A DNA stretch of 64,000 nucleotides from Microthrixaceae bacterium (GCA_027493675.1 JAOSKI010000034.1:124001-188000); one strand, 5' to 3'; counted from the stretch's first letter, positions 1 through 9,011 are shown. Notes: generated by a model not told the origin, from the sequence alone. Numbers and translations: made by a program.

Positions 1-115
1 TGGGGATCGCCCGGTCAGCCGGGGTGCGTCCGGCAAGTTCGATCGTCCTGTCCAGTTCGCCACGCAGTGCCCCGACTGTCGAGTGGTATTCCAGGTGTCC
101 CCGGCGATCGTGCAT
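1..115 (-). CDS. Partial CDS, 5' end only, hypothetical
   Basis: An open minus-strand frame begins with ATG at 115 and runs off the window edge without a stop. The 38 visible residues start MHDRRGHLEYHST and continue with a charged, helix-like sequence (LRGELDRTIELAGR). No family is recognisable from so short a fragment. It lies 33 bp downstream of the haemolysin III stop on the same strand, so the two could be cotranscribed. There is no clear Shine-Dalgarno; CAGGAT lies 6 bases before the ATG, which would fit a leaderless start. Confidence 0.4.
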   Translation of the reverse strand, partial: MHDRRGHLEYHSTVGALRGELDRTIELAGRTPADRAIP

Positions 116-148
116 CGGTCGATCCTGACACGTCGCCAGGGAGGAACC

Positions 149-886
149 TCAGCGGAGGATCGCTGCCATGAGCGTGAAGTGGCACCGCCGGCGGCGATCG
201 TCATTCCGTGCCACACCTCGTGGTAGCCGAAGTGCACCGGTGAGGGGTTGGGCCAGCGCCGCCAGAGGCCGATCGCTCCCACGGTGTAGATCAGCCCGCC
301 TGCTGCCAGCAGCGCCACCTGTCCCGCTGTGAGCGAGCTCATCAGGCCGGAAGTGCCACGATGGCCGCCCATCCGATGACTATGTACAGCCACGACCCTC
401 CGGCGGCGCCGTTCGCCGTCACCTTCAGCATCTTCACGGTGATCCCGGCGAGCGCGGTGACCCAGACCACCACGAGCAGCGGAATCCCCCACTGTGGCGG
501 CAGCGCGACCAGGCAGATCGGGGTGTAGGAGCCGGCAATCAGGATGAAGATCATCGAGTGGTCCGCCCGCCGGAACCACTTCACAGCGGTCTCCGTGCGG
601 GCGAGACGGTGGTACGAGGCACTGACGGTGAACAGGGCTACGAGGCTCGCCGCGCAGATCCCGGCTGCAACCGCGCAGCAGCACCCTGAGCCGCGAGGAC
701 GAGCGCCAGGCCTGCGGGTACGGCCACGATCGCGGCGAGCAGGTGGAGCCTGCCACGCCAGAACGGACGGTCACCGTAGGCGTCGATGGCCTCGATCGTC
801 TCGGTGAGGGTGTCGGTGAGGGTGTCGGCGACCTGCTTCAGCGGTCCGCCGTGTTCAGGATCTTGCGTACGTGAAGTGATCCGCAT
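149..886 (-). CDS. Haemolysin III / PAQR family membrane protein (frameshifted)
   Basis: This is a seven-helix PAQR-family (HlyIII, YqfA-like) inner-membrane protein of about 245 residues, normal for the family. Reading across three small frameshifts (near 650, 343 and 190) restores the signatures in order: SASYHR, then RRADHSMIFILIAGSYTPI, a GGLIYTVGAIGLWRRWPNP loop, and FGYHEVWH near the end. The His residues of SxxYHR, the Asp-His of RRADHS and the HEVWH His are the conserved metal-site residues of PAQR proteins. The ATG at 886 follows AAGGGTGGCGAG, a good ribosome site. The cellular role of bacterial PAQR proteins is poorly defined, and 'haemolysin' is a historical name. Confidence 0.85.
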
Positions 887-1526
887 CTCGCCACCCTTGG
901 GGTCGCCCGCCCGTTCGGTGCAGGAGTTCGCCTGTGTCGACAGTACAGGTGAGTACGTCTCTCCACCAGAGGGAATCGGCCCATCACATTCGAGACGCTT
1001 GAGGTCCGACACCACACCGGCTTCTCGAGTCCGGAAGAGGACCCAGTAGCCGCGATGGACGTCACACCAGTAGGCACCCTGGCGGTCAAGGAGCGTGTGG
1101 CGGTGGTGGTTGTCGTGTCGGCACTCGCCCATGGGCAGCCCCGCCAGAGCGAAGTCGAGGGGGCCACCCGGTCCCTGGTGTTGATCCCTTGGATCTCGGG
1201 GACGTTGGCGTGCTCCTTCGTGGTTCCTCGGGGACCGTCGAGGTCTCGTCGCTGAGGATCGTCAGAGGCGACACCAGGTGCACCAGGAGGAACGGAACCG
1301 CGCCCGCCAGTTCACCACGGGATGCACAGGGCGATCCGAGTCGTCTCGTGCCGGCTCAGCCTGTGAGCTGCTCGGGGTCGATGCTGCGCCAAGCATGCTT
1401 TTGCGGTCCTCGCGACGATTGGGCCATTATCTCAGTTGCGCACCGGAAGAATTGGCAGTGATGCCCGAGGTGAACGCATGAGACAGAGGTGCGGACACCG
1501 GCTACAGAGGTGCGGAAGGAGCCCCC
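887..1526. other. 640-bp stretch without a confident gene
   Basis: No intact gene is visible between the haemolysin III start and the nitrite reductase start. On the minus strand two patches look as if they may once have coded: about 1250-1340 (AVPFLLVHLVSPLTILSDET) and about 960-1170 (RQGAYWCDVHRGYWVLFRTR). They are in different frames and could be one small gene broken by the indels common in this window. The last 150 bases before 1527 should hold the nitrite reductase promoter, but I see no convincing -35/-10 pair. Confidence 0.25.
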
Positions 1527-2942
1527 ATGTCGGACGAAACCCCGTACGAAGCCCACTCGAACGGACCCCCTGACGGATCCTCGAACGGATCACCCAACGG
1601 AGGGGTGTTCACCTGGTTCATGGCGACTGCTGTGCTCGCCGTGCTCGCCCTCGTGGTTGGTGTCATCGCCTTGTTCTCCCCCAACGGCGAAACCTCGGAC
1701 ACGGCCGTTGGCGAGGGTGGCGAGGTGACGATTGATGTGACCTTGGGCGAGATGTTCATCGAGGTCTCCGAGACCGAGGTGCCCCTTGGGTCGACCATCA
1801 CCTTCGTGGTCACCAACGACGGCACCATGCAACACGACTTCAAGATCGATGGCTCGACCGGTACCGCGATGTTGAACCCCGGTGCCACCGAGACCTTCGA
1901 GTACGGCCCGGTGGAGGGTCCCGTGAACGCCTGGTGCACCGTCCCCGGTCACAAGGAAGCCGGCATGGAGACCACCATCGGCGTTGCGGGCGGTTCCGGT
2001 GAGAAGGCCACCGATTCGGCATCCGAATCCGCCGCGGCCGGTGAAGGTGACTTCGCGGAGATCGACCCGAATGGAGAGCCCTCCGAGGACTGGGTGCCGC
2101 GTGACCCCAAGCTGCCACCGGCTCCCGAAGGCACCGTCCACGAGGTCACCTTCAACATGGTCGACAAGGTCACCGAGGTGGCTCCAGGTGTCACACAGGA
2201 TCTCTGGACCTTCGAAGGCACCACACCGGGTCCGACGCTGCGGGGCAAGGTCGGTGACAAGTTCATCGTGACCATCGTCAACCAGACCGACATGGACCAC
2301 TCGATCGACTTCCACGCCTCCGAGGTGGCACCGAACGTCGAGATGCGCGACATCGGTCCCGGCGAGGAGCTCGTCTATGAGTTCACCGCCGAGTACGCCG
2401 GAGCGTGGATGTACCACTGTGGGACCGCACCCACGTTGCATCACATCGGGAACGGCATGTATGGAGCGGTCGTGATCGACCCGCCGGAGCTGGCACCGGT
2501 GGATCACGAGTTCCTGTTCGTGCAGTCCGAGTTCTACTTCGGTCCCGAAGGCGGGATCGGCGACCTCACCAAGATGCAGAACGAGGACTGGGATGCCGTG
2601 GTCTTCAACGGCTACTTCAACCAGTACGTCTTCTCGCCCATCAAGGTCGGGGTCAACGACCGCGTGCGAGTCTGGGTGATCGATGACGGTCCGAGCGAGA
2701 ACTCGTCGTTCCACATCGTCGGAACGATCTTCGACACCACGTTCAAGGAGGGCGCATACCTCCTCCGACCCGATGCCAGCCGGGGTGGTTCCCAGGCGCT
2801 CGACCTTCAACCGGCACAGGGCGGGTTCGTCGAGTTCGACCTGGACAACGAGGGCTACTACACAGCGGTCACGCACAAGTTCGCGAATGTGGGCAAGGGA
2901 GCGGCAGGCGTGTTCGTGGCGGGGAATCCCCCACCTCGCTGA
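1527..2942 (+). CDS. nirK: Copper nitrite reductase (NirK-type) with N-terminal cupredoxin domain
   Basis: The protein (471 aa) is a membrane-anchored multicopper enzyme predicted to reduce nitrite to nitric oxide outside the membrane. A Ser/Asn/Pro-rich cytoplasmic stretch is followed by one membrane helix (about 27-51), a plastocyanin-like domain (about 65-155) that has its own copper motif (Cys-Thr-Val-Pro-Gly-His), an acidic linker, and two NirK cupredoxin domains (about 205-471). All NirK ligands are visible. Type 1 copper uses His258, Cys298, His306 and Met311. Type 2 copper uses His263, His297 and His450. The catalytic Asp261 and His396 are also present. The extra N-terminal domain probably relays electrons to the type 1 site. 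The frame is intact, and a strong hairpin follows at 2996-3030. Confidence 0.9.
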   Translation: MSDETPYEAHSNGPPDGSSNGSPNGGVFTWFMATAVLAVLALVVGVIALFSPNGETSDTAVGEGGEVTIDVTLGEMFIEVSETEVPLGSTITFVVTNDGTMQHDFKIDGSTGTAMLNPGATETFEYGPVEGPVNAWCTVPGHKEAGMETTIGVAGGSGEKATDSASESAAAGEGDFAEIDPNGEPSEDWVPRDPKLPPAPEGTVHEVTFNMVDKVTEVAPGVTQDLWTFEGTTPGPTLRGKVGDKFIVTIVNQTDMDHSIDFHASEVAPNVEMRDIGPGEELVYEFTAEYAGAWMYHCGTAPTLHHIGNGMYGAVVIDPPELAPVDHEFLFVQSEFYFGPEGGIGDLTKMQNEDWDAVVFNGYFNQYVFSPIKVGVNDRVRVWVIDDGPSENSSFHIVGTIFDTTFKEGAYLLRPDASRGGSQALDLQPAQGGFVEFDLDNEGYYTAVTHKFANVGKGAAGVFVAGNPPPR

Positions 2943-2995
2943 TTCACGGGCCCAACCGGCCACCGAGGCTGACAGCTGAACCCGCGCGGGATGAC

Positions 2996-3030
2996 GAACT
3001 CCCCGAACCGGTCACCGGTTCGGGGAGTTC
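2996..3030. terminator. Bidirectional hairpin terminator
   Basis: A 16-bp perfect inverted repeat (2996-3011 with 3015-3030) closes a three-base loop. It lies between the end of the nitrite reductase gene and the end of the convergent SCO1/cupredoxin operon, and it has no long T-tract on either side. It probably serves both transcripts. Confidence 0.8.
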
Positions 3031-3103
3031 CGATTCGCGTACGTCACTTGGTTGCAGCGAGGCACCCCGGGCCTGTTCGAGTTCGGACCCCCGAAGGTCC
3101 GGC

Positions 3104-3594
3104 TCAGGCGCGTACGTCGATGGTGAAGGTCTTCACGTCCGGCGGGGAACCCCGCATCCGCTGCTCTCGTCGCTGAAGATGATGCCTTCCATCTTTCCAG
3201 GGGTGTTGAACGTCATCGTCACCGTCTCACCGGCGCGGACGTCGAAGATCCCGAGCCTCGCGAACTCGCTGTCGTCGTTGCGGACCCGGATCTTGTCCCC
3301 GACGCGTACCTCGATGGAGGGCGGGATGACCTCGACCTCCTCACCCGCGGCCAAGCGTGCCGCGGTGCCGTCTGGGATCACGAACTCATGAATGACGCGC
3401 TCGCGGGCCACCGTGGTCTCGACCGGCGCCGGTTCGGTTGACGTCGGCACCGCCTGTTCGCTGGCGCACGACGCCACCGAGGTGAGGATCACACCCGAGG
3501 TCACCGCGGCACCGACCAGCCGAAGGCCACCCGCCGGTCTTCGGATCGTCCGAGTGCTCGTGACCCGTGTGCCGGTACCGATCGCACCGGTCAT
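3104..3594 (-). CDS. Cupredoxin-like lipoprotein (one frameshift)
   Basis: This is a small exported protein with a signal peptide ending in a lipobox (SVASC, Cys43), so it is probably tethered outside the membrane. After a Thr/Pro-rich linker, the residues VIPDGTAARLAAGEEVEVIPPSIEV, then VGDKIRVRNDD, then GETVTMTFNTPGKMEGI follow the pattern of single-domain cupredoxins. A shift near 3150 hides the last residues, which read DVKTFTIDVRA in the next frame and end at 3104. Its ATG at 3594 overlaps the SCO1 stop as ATGA, so the two are translationally coupled. The copper ligands are not complete in the readable sequence, so copper binding is inferred. Confidence 0.7.
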
Positions 3595-4299
3595 GGATCC
3601 TCCTCCGGGGGGACGCTGGAGCTGTCCGCCGGTGGATCCGCCTCAGGGCGCTCACCGGCGAGCAGGCGGGTCAGGTCCCGTTCGATGTCGGGCTGAGACG
3701 TGCCGAAGGGCCAGGCGAGGACGATGGTTCCCGTGTCATCGACGACGTAGAGGTCGGCGGTGGGAGACCTCCTTCTTCCCCTCTTCGTTGATCTTGATCC
3801 TGAACTCCGCACCGAACTCGTCGGCCGCCGCGTACAGCAACTTGCGGTCCTCGGTGCGGATCGCGTTGCCTGTCGGAACGAAGCGGGCCACGTACTCGGC
3901 CAACTTCTCAGGGGTGTCCCTGTGGGGGTCGACGGTGATCATGTCCACCTGAACACGCTCACGGTCGGCCTCGGGCTGAGCAGCCAAGGCCCTCTTGAGG
4001 TAGCTCAAGGTCGCAGGACAGACATCGGGGCATGTCGTGTAGCCGAAGTAGACGAGTCTCAGCCCGCCGGGATCGGCCACGAAGTTCACGGGTGTTCCGT
4101 CGACCGAGGGCAGGGTCACCGACGACACGTTCAAAACCGGAGAACGCACGTAGCCGGAGAAGTCGGTCGGTTCGGGGACTGTAGTGGTGCTTGACGATTG
4201 CGCTGCGGGCTCGCTGCCGCCGCATGAGGCCAACAGGACACCGGCGGCGACCACCGACGCACAGGCGAGCGTGCGGACCCGGGAAGTCCGAGGTGTCAC
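3591..4299 (-). CDS. SCO1/SenC copper chaperone lipoprotein (one frameshift)
   Basis: SCO1 proteins carry copper to the CuA site of cytochrome oxidase or to related cuproenzymes. A signal peptide with lipobox ASC (Cys26) is followed by a thioredoxin-fold domain containing CPDVCP (Cys90 and Cys94). The third ligand, His180, is in EVSH and lies exactly at a frameshift near 3762. Beyond it the frame continues as ADLYVVDDTGTIVLAWPFG, the normal SCO1 tail. The neighbouring cupredoxin gene and the nitrite reductase across the terminator suggest a local copper-handling group; which enzyme it serves cannot be decided from sequence. Confidence 0.88.
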
Positions 4300-4489
4300 A
4301 GGCGCCTCACCGGTACGGACTGCACATCACGGGTCATGATGATCATGCACATGGTAACCAGCCGCTGTCCGGGAAGCTTCCCGGGGCACCCCGTGGCGGC
4401 AGGTAATCGGTCACACTCGAAGGTGACCCGAGGCCGCGACGATTGCTGTGACCGGTCCACGCGCCATGGGGTCGGCCACCCGACGGCTC

Positions 4490-4505
4490 TGTGATTGACG
4501 TCACA
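4490..4505. promoter_or_regulatory. CRP-like operator TGTGA-N6-TCACA
   Basis: The 16-bp palindrome TGTGATTGACGTCACA exactly fits the CRP/Cmr consensus used by actinobacterial CRP proteins. Its centre contains TTGACG, which could also act as a -35 element for the Rpf-like gene that starts at 4641. In Mycobacterium tuberculosis CRP controls rpfA, so the position upstream of a muralytic Rpf-like gene is consistent. Binding here is inferred. Confidence 0.6.
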
Positions 4506-4516
4506 ATTGGATGTCG

Positions 4517-4549
4517 ATTATTACGGAACCGGGTCGATTCTGTAATAAT
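4517..4549. promoter_or_regulatory. AT-rich inverted repeat upstream of the Rpf-like gene
   Basis: ATTATTACGGAA and TTCTGTAATAAT form a 12-bp inverted repeat with one mismatch and a 9-base spacer. Its AT content stands out from the surrounding DNA. It lies just downstream of the CRP-like site and about 90 bp before the start at 4641. It may be a second operator, or it may simply contain the -10 region. Confidence 0.45.
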
Positions 4550-4640
4550 GGCCTCCAAGTCGTGACTTGACTGAGTCGCGCGATTCCCCCCAACCCCGCC
4601 GCGGCATCGTCGCGGGCCGATCAAACAGGAGGAGCGCACC

Positions 4641-5145
4641 ATGCACTCCGCGAAGAGAGACCAGCACAACCCCCCGAGTCCAAAGGGCGCCTGTGCGCAG
4701 GCGCCGCCTAGCCGCTTCGTTCGCCGGCCTTGCCCTCGTGGCGATCGTGTCCTCCGCGTGCAACATCCCGGTGGCGAAGTGGGTTCCCGACTTCGACGGT
4801 GACGGGACCATCTCCAAGACCGAGGTGGACCGCCAGACAGCAGTGGTGATCCGGGCCGTGGCCCAGGCTGTGGAGCAGCACCGTAGGGCGGTTCAGCAGC
4901 ACCCGGTGCTCACTTGCATCCGTAGGCACGAGTCCGACAGCGCCGGTGGCTACTCCGCACAGAACGCGCAGCAGCGCGTCGGGCGCCTACCAGTTCATCG
5001 ACAGCACCTGGCGCAGCGTGTCGGCACCGCCGGCTACCCCGGCTACGCACGTGCCAAGTACGCCCCGTGGTTCGTCCAGGACGCCGTGGCGTTGCACACG
5101 ATCAACCACGGCGGACGTTCCCACTGGAGGGGCTCCGGCTGCTGA
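4641..5145 (+). CDS. Rpf-like transglycosylase lipoprotein with an EF-hand (frameshifted)
   Basis: The start at 4641 has an ideal AGGAGGAG site. After a shift near 4690 the frame reads a signal peptide with lipobox VSSAC, then a perfect 12-residue EF-hand loop DFDGDGTISKTE (4789-4824). A helix leads to CIRRHESD, whose Glu (4930-4932) is the expected catalytic acid of the Rpf/lysozyme-like fold. A second shift near 4965 gives SASGAYQFIDSTWR and a third near 5025 gives AGYPGYARAKYAPWFVQD and the Cys-ending C-terminus. The enzyme probably cuts peptidoglycan at the cell surface. Calcium binding is inferred from the complete EF-hand and is unusual in this family. Confidence 0.82.
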
Positions 5146-5199
5146 GTCCGTGATGCATGCGATCGCGCCGGTGTTGTGACACCGGTTCGAGTCCCATGG

Positions 5200-5238
5200 C
5201 GACGAGACCCCCGGGCAGGCAGTCCGGGGGTCTCGTCG
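5200..5238. terminator. Hairpin terminator after the Rpf-like gene
   Basis: A 15-bp perfect stem (5200-5214 with 5224-5238) with a 9-base loop lies 55 bp after the stop at 5145. It separates the Rpf-like gene from the patatin gene on the same strand. Confidence 0.75.
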
Positions 5239-5335
5239 CGCTTCGGGTGCCTGTCTACCGTTCCGGTCCGAGGGCGGCGGTGCCGAGCCTTCTTCTGCAG
5301 CGATGCTGCCGTTGTGGTGTGGGAGCATCGACGGA

Positions 5336-6251
5336 GTGGAACCGAAGACCGCGTTCGTGTTGGGGGGTGGAGGTCGGCTCGGCGCGGTCGAGGTCGGGAT
5401 GCTCCAGGCCTTGACGGGTGCCGGCATCCGCGCAGACCTGGTGCTCGGGACCTCAATCGGAGCGGTCAACGGGGCCGCCTACAGCGCGGACCCCACAGAG
5501 CGTGGCCTGGCTGCGCTGGAGTCCGTCTGGTTGGAGGTGGAGCGCGCGGGTGTGTTCGGGAGGCGGCGTCATGGAACGGGTCCGCCACATCGCGAGGAAC
5601 CGCACCAGCATCCAGTCGGCGGACGCTCTGCGCGACCTGCTCCAGCGGAACCTGCCGGCGGATTTCGAGGACCTCGAGGTCCGCTTCGAGTGCGTGGCCG
5701 CATGCATCGAGACGGCCCACGAGCGGTGGTTCACCGCAGGACCGCTCGTACCGGCGGTGTTGGCCTCCAGCGCTGTTCCCGGACTCCTCCCCGCGGTGCG
5801 GGTCGGTGATGAGCACTTCCTCGACGGTGGCGTTGTGGACTCGGTTCCCGTCGCGCGTGCCTTGGCCGAAGGTGCCGATCGGATCTACGTGCTGCAGGTG
5901 GGACGGATCGAGGAACCTCTTCAGCCCCCTCGCTGGCCCCACGAGGTGGCGGTGGTCGCCTTCGAGATAGCGCGGCGTCACAGCTTCGCCTCAGCGCTCG
6001 CATCGTTGCCGGCCGAGGTGGAGGTCCATGTGCTTCCGACAGGATCGGTGCCGCCGAGGCCGACAGATCTGCGCCAGCTCCGCTACGGCGACCTCTCCGA
6101 CGTTCCGGCCGGCATCAGGCGTGCACGTGAAGCGTCGGTCGCCTACCTGGAGCTCCATTCCGGTAGCTCGTCCACCAGCGTGTCCACCAGGGCGACCTCC
6201 CCTCAGATCGGGAGTGCGTCACCACCGGGACGCCATCCGGGTCACCCGTGA
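5336..6251 (+). CDS. Patatin-like phospholipase (one frameshift)
   Basis: A patatin-fold serine hydrolase of about 305 aa. The oxyanion loop FVLGGGGRLGAVEVGML begins near residue 6, the nucleophile elbow is GTSIGAVNG and the dyad Asp is in DGGVVDSVP. A shift near 5560 separates the first 75 residues from the rest. The likely start is the GTG at 5336, although an upstream in-frame ATG exists at 5303. The stop overlaps the start of the next gene (GTGA at 6248), so the lipase and the acyltransferase are coupled. This suggests lipid hydrolysis and re-acylation in one operon; the substrate is unknown. Confidence 0.85.
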
Positions 6252-7331
6252 TCCCCCCACCGCCGACACCGGTGCGCCGCGTCGTACTGGCTCCGGCCAT
6301 GTGCGTGCTGACCGTCATGGTTCTCATCCTGCTGCCCGTGGTCCTGCTCGTTGCAGCCTTCTCGGTGAGATGGTTGCCGGGTCGCTGGCGCGGCCTGCGG
6401 TTCCTGTGGTTCGCGATCGTGTACCTGGTCCGCGAGGCGGTGGGGCTGGTGGCTCTTTTTCATGCTGTGGGTTGTCAGCGGGTTCGGATGGAAGCTCAAC
6501 AGCGACCGCATGCAGCGAGCGCACGTCGCGCTCGCCGGGTGGTTTGTCGGCGGGCTCATCGGATCGGCACGCAGGGTCCTGGGCCTTCGTGTCGTGACCG
6601 ACCAGGTTCCGACGGAGTTGCGGGTCTCCGATCCCCTCGGAGCGCGTGCGGAGGGTGACGCGACAGCACGCCCCGTGCTGGTGTTCAGTCGCCATGCGGG
6701 TGCGGGTGACTCCTTCGTGCTGGTGGATGCGATCCTCAACGCCTACGGGCGCCGGCCTCGTATCGTGCTCAAGGACGAACTCCGCTGGGATCCGTGCATC
6801 GACGTGGCCCTGAGCCGGATCCCCTCGCAGTTCATCCAGCAGAATCCGCCCAAGGGTTCCGGCGTGGTCGAATCGATTGCGGAGTTGGCCTCGGACCTCG
6901 GGTCCGACGGTGCGCTGATCTTGTTCCCGGAGGGCGGCAACTTCACCCGGCGTCGTCGGTTCAGGGCGATCAACCGCCTGCGTGAGGACGGACTCGACGA
7001 CCTGGTCGAAAGGGCCGAACGCTTCACCCAGGTGCTTCCTCCACGTCCTCACGGGGCGTTTGCCGCCATCGACGCCGCACCCGAAGCCGATGTGCTGTTC
7101 GTGGCTCACACCGGACTCGAGCAGCTTGGTTCGGTGCGGCAGATCTGGAGTGGACTGCCAATGCGCTCCGAGGTGCGTTTGACCTCGTGGTTGGTCCCGG
7201 CCGAACACGTGCCGAGTGGATACACCGAACGCGTCGCGTGGCTCTACGCGTGGTGGGAGCACATCGACCGATGGATCGACGACAACCGGCCGGTCGACGC
7301 GCCGGCCGGACCACTCGGTGCGATGCCGTGA
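6248..7331 (+). CDS. 1-acylglycerol-3-phosphate acyltransferase-like protein (one frameshift)
   Basis: A PlsC-family acyltransferase with two N-terminal hydrophobic segments (VVLAPAMCVLTVMVLILLPVV and a second near FLWFAIVYLV). A shift near 6462 joins the frames. The HX4D catalytic motif is HAGAGD, and the later acceptor-binding motif is LILFPEGGNFTRRRR, both correctly spaced for PlsC. The C-terminus ends in a Trp-rich segment (WLYAWWEHIDRWI). It probably acylates a lysolipid at the membrane. It is longer than housekeeping PlsC (about 360 versus 240 aa) and is coupled to the patatin gene. Confidence 0.85.
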
Positions 7332-7501
7332 CACGCTCCAGGAGCCGGCGGCACGGGTCAGGCTGTGCACACCACCGGTCCCGGTGCCGTCTCCATCGGG
7401 CCCGAGGACGCGCCGAGCGATGCTTGGACTACGGTCGACATCGCTACAACGGAATCGACAACCGGATCGCCCGGTTGGCCACCCGATGGAAAGGACCGTA
7501 G

Positions 7502-8080
7502 ATGGCTGCATTCGACCTGCCCCCACTTCCCTACGCTCAGGACGCGCTCGCCCCACACATCTCGGCGGAGACGCTCGAATACCACTACGGCAAGCACCAT
7601 CAGACCTACGTTACGAACCTGAACAAGCTCACCGACGACAACGCCGACGGGAAGTCGCTCGAAGACGTCATCACCTCCGCCGAGGGTGGACTGTTCAACA
7701 ACGCGGCCCAGGTGTGGAACCACACGTTCTACTGGAACTCGATGAGTCCCGACGGCGGTGGCGCACCCTCTGGAGCGGTGGCGGACGCGATCAACTCGGC
7801 CTTCGGCTCCCATGAGGCGTTCTCCGAGCAGTTCGCCCAGGCAGCCACGACGCAGTTCGGCTCCGGATGGGCGTGGCTCGTGGATTCCGGGTCCGGCCTC
7901 GAGATCATGCAGACGTCCAACGCGGATCTGCCGATGAAGCACGGCGCCAAGGCCCTGCTGACCATCGATGTCTGGGAGCACGCCTACTACATCGACTTCC
8001 GCAACGCCCGTCCCAACTACATCTCGACCTTCCTCGACTCGCTGGTCAACTGGGACTTCGTGGCCGCGAACCTGGGCTGA
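7502..8080 (+). CDS. sodB: Iron superoxide dismutase
   Basis: An intact 192-residue Fe/Mn-family superoxide dismutase that converts superoxide to hydrogen peroxide and oxygen in the cytoplasm. The metal ligands are His28 (EYHYGKHH), His74 (WNHTFYW), Asp156 and His160 (DVWEHAYY). The Gln in FNNAAQVWNHTFYW and the overall match to Escherichia coli SodB indicate the iron type. AAGGA precedes the ATG. It is a single gene ended by the hairpin at 8106-8144, shared with the convergent ParA-like gene. Confidence 0.96.
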   Translation: MAAFDLPPLPYAQDALAPHISAETLEYHYGKHHQTYVTNLNKLTDDNADGKSLEDVITSAEGGLFNNAAQVWNHTFYWNSMSPDGGGAPSGAVADAINSAFGSHEAFSEQFAQAATTQFGSGWAWLVDSGSGLEIMQTSNADLPMKHGAKALLTIDVWEHAYYIDFRNARPNYISTFLDSLVNWDFVAANLG

Positions 8081-8105
8081 CACCGGCGCCAACACTCGGC
8101 ATTCT

Positions 8106-8144
8106 GAATGGGCTCACCCACCGCATCGGTGGGTGAGCCCATTC
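8106..8144. terminator. Bidirectional terminator, 18-bp perfect stem
   Basis: The arms 8106-8123 and 8127-8144 are perfect complements around a three-base loop. The hairpin sits between the superoxide dismutase stop and the convergent ParA-like stop, and it abuts the latter. Confidence 0.88.
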
Positions 8145-9011
8145 AGTTCGCCGGTGCGGCCGGTGCGGCCGGTGCGGTCGCGCGGTCGCGTTGGTCGCGT
8201 TGGTCGCGTCGGTCGCGTCGGTCGCAGCGGACGATGCATTCGTCACACGGTTCAGGTGGCGGTACAACCGATCGAAGGTCGCGACGGTCGCCTTCGCCCG
8301 GTAGCCGAGGTCGTGCAAGGGCGCCCGCAGGCCGACTGCCTCGTTGAGCACCGTCCGTTGCGGCACGAAAGGCTTCCATACCGCTCCGGCGCCCATGTGG
8401 CGCGTGAGCTCCTCGGCCTGGTGCTCCGCCTCGGTGGAGCTGGCTGGAGCACGGTTGACCACGACCCCGAACACGTCGAGGTGCGGGTTGAGCCGCGATC
8501 CGATGTCCTCGATGGTGTCCATCACGGCGTCAGCGCCGCGCACCGACAGCGCCGAGAGCTCCACCACCAGCAGCAGTCCATCCGCGGCCGCCAGCGCCGA
8601 GCGCGTGGTGGGGCCGAGCGATGGTGCGCAGTCGATGAGGATGTGGCGGTACTGAGCGGTCAGCGGTTCGAGGGCACGACGGAGCCGCAACGCGGTTGCG
8701 TCGCTGTGCCCGTCGGCTTCCCTGTCGATCAACGACCTGCTCGAAGGGAGCACGTCCACGCCTTCACCCCAACCCGAGGTGACAGTGGCCGCGGTGGCCA
8801 CATCCGCACTGCCGGTCCGCAGCACGTCGCCCACCGCGAGGTGTTCGTCGTCGGCCTCCACACCCATCGCCCAGCCGGCGCTCCCCTGGGGATCGAGGTC
8901 GACCAGCAGAACCTTGTCGCCCGCTCGTTGGGCGGCGGCCGCGAGCCCCAGCGCGACGGTGGTCTTGCCGACCCCACCCTTCTGGTTGAGTACTGCGGTC
9001 ACCGATCCCAT
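8143..9011 (-). CDS. ParA/MinD-type ATPase, orphan (C-terminal frameshift)
   Basis: A cytoplasmic P-loop ATPase with the deviant Walker A KGGVGKTT (residues 11-18), the switch motif LLVDLDPQGSAG and Walker B-like HILIDCAPSLG, typical of ParA-family partition and positioning ATPases. The start MGSVTAVLNQKGG at 9011 is preferred over an in-frame codon at 9029. The C-terminus enters low-complexity repeats (8150-8235). In the frame as written the reading continues through the terminator, while the next frame ends APAAPAAPAN at 8143, directly at the hairpin; I take that as the true end. No ParB gene is adjacent, so its cargo is unknown. Confidence 0.85.
8150..8235. repeat. Tandem short repeats in the ParA-like C-terminus
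   Basis: Plus-strand units of GCCGGTGCG (three to four copies) are followed by five copies of GTCGCGTTG/GTCGCGTCG. On the coding strand they encode runs of Ala-Thr-Asp/Asn-Ala-Thr followed by Ala-Pro repeats. The nine-base period keeps the reading frame, so copy number could vary without breaking the gene. Confidence 0.75.

Noticed and set aside
1590-2963. Long minus-strand open frame (457 codons) opposite the nitrite reductase gene.
   Set aside because: Shadow frame of a GC-rich gene; its translation is His/Val/Gly/Asp-rich with no motif, while the plus strand has every NirK ligand.
5160-5200. tRNA-like 3' half: GGTTCGAGTCCC after a small hairpin CCGGTG-ttgtga-CACCGG.
   Set aside because: The T-stem would have two mismatches in five pairs, and no D-arm, anticodon arm or acceptor partner can be found upstream.
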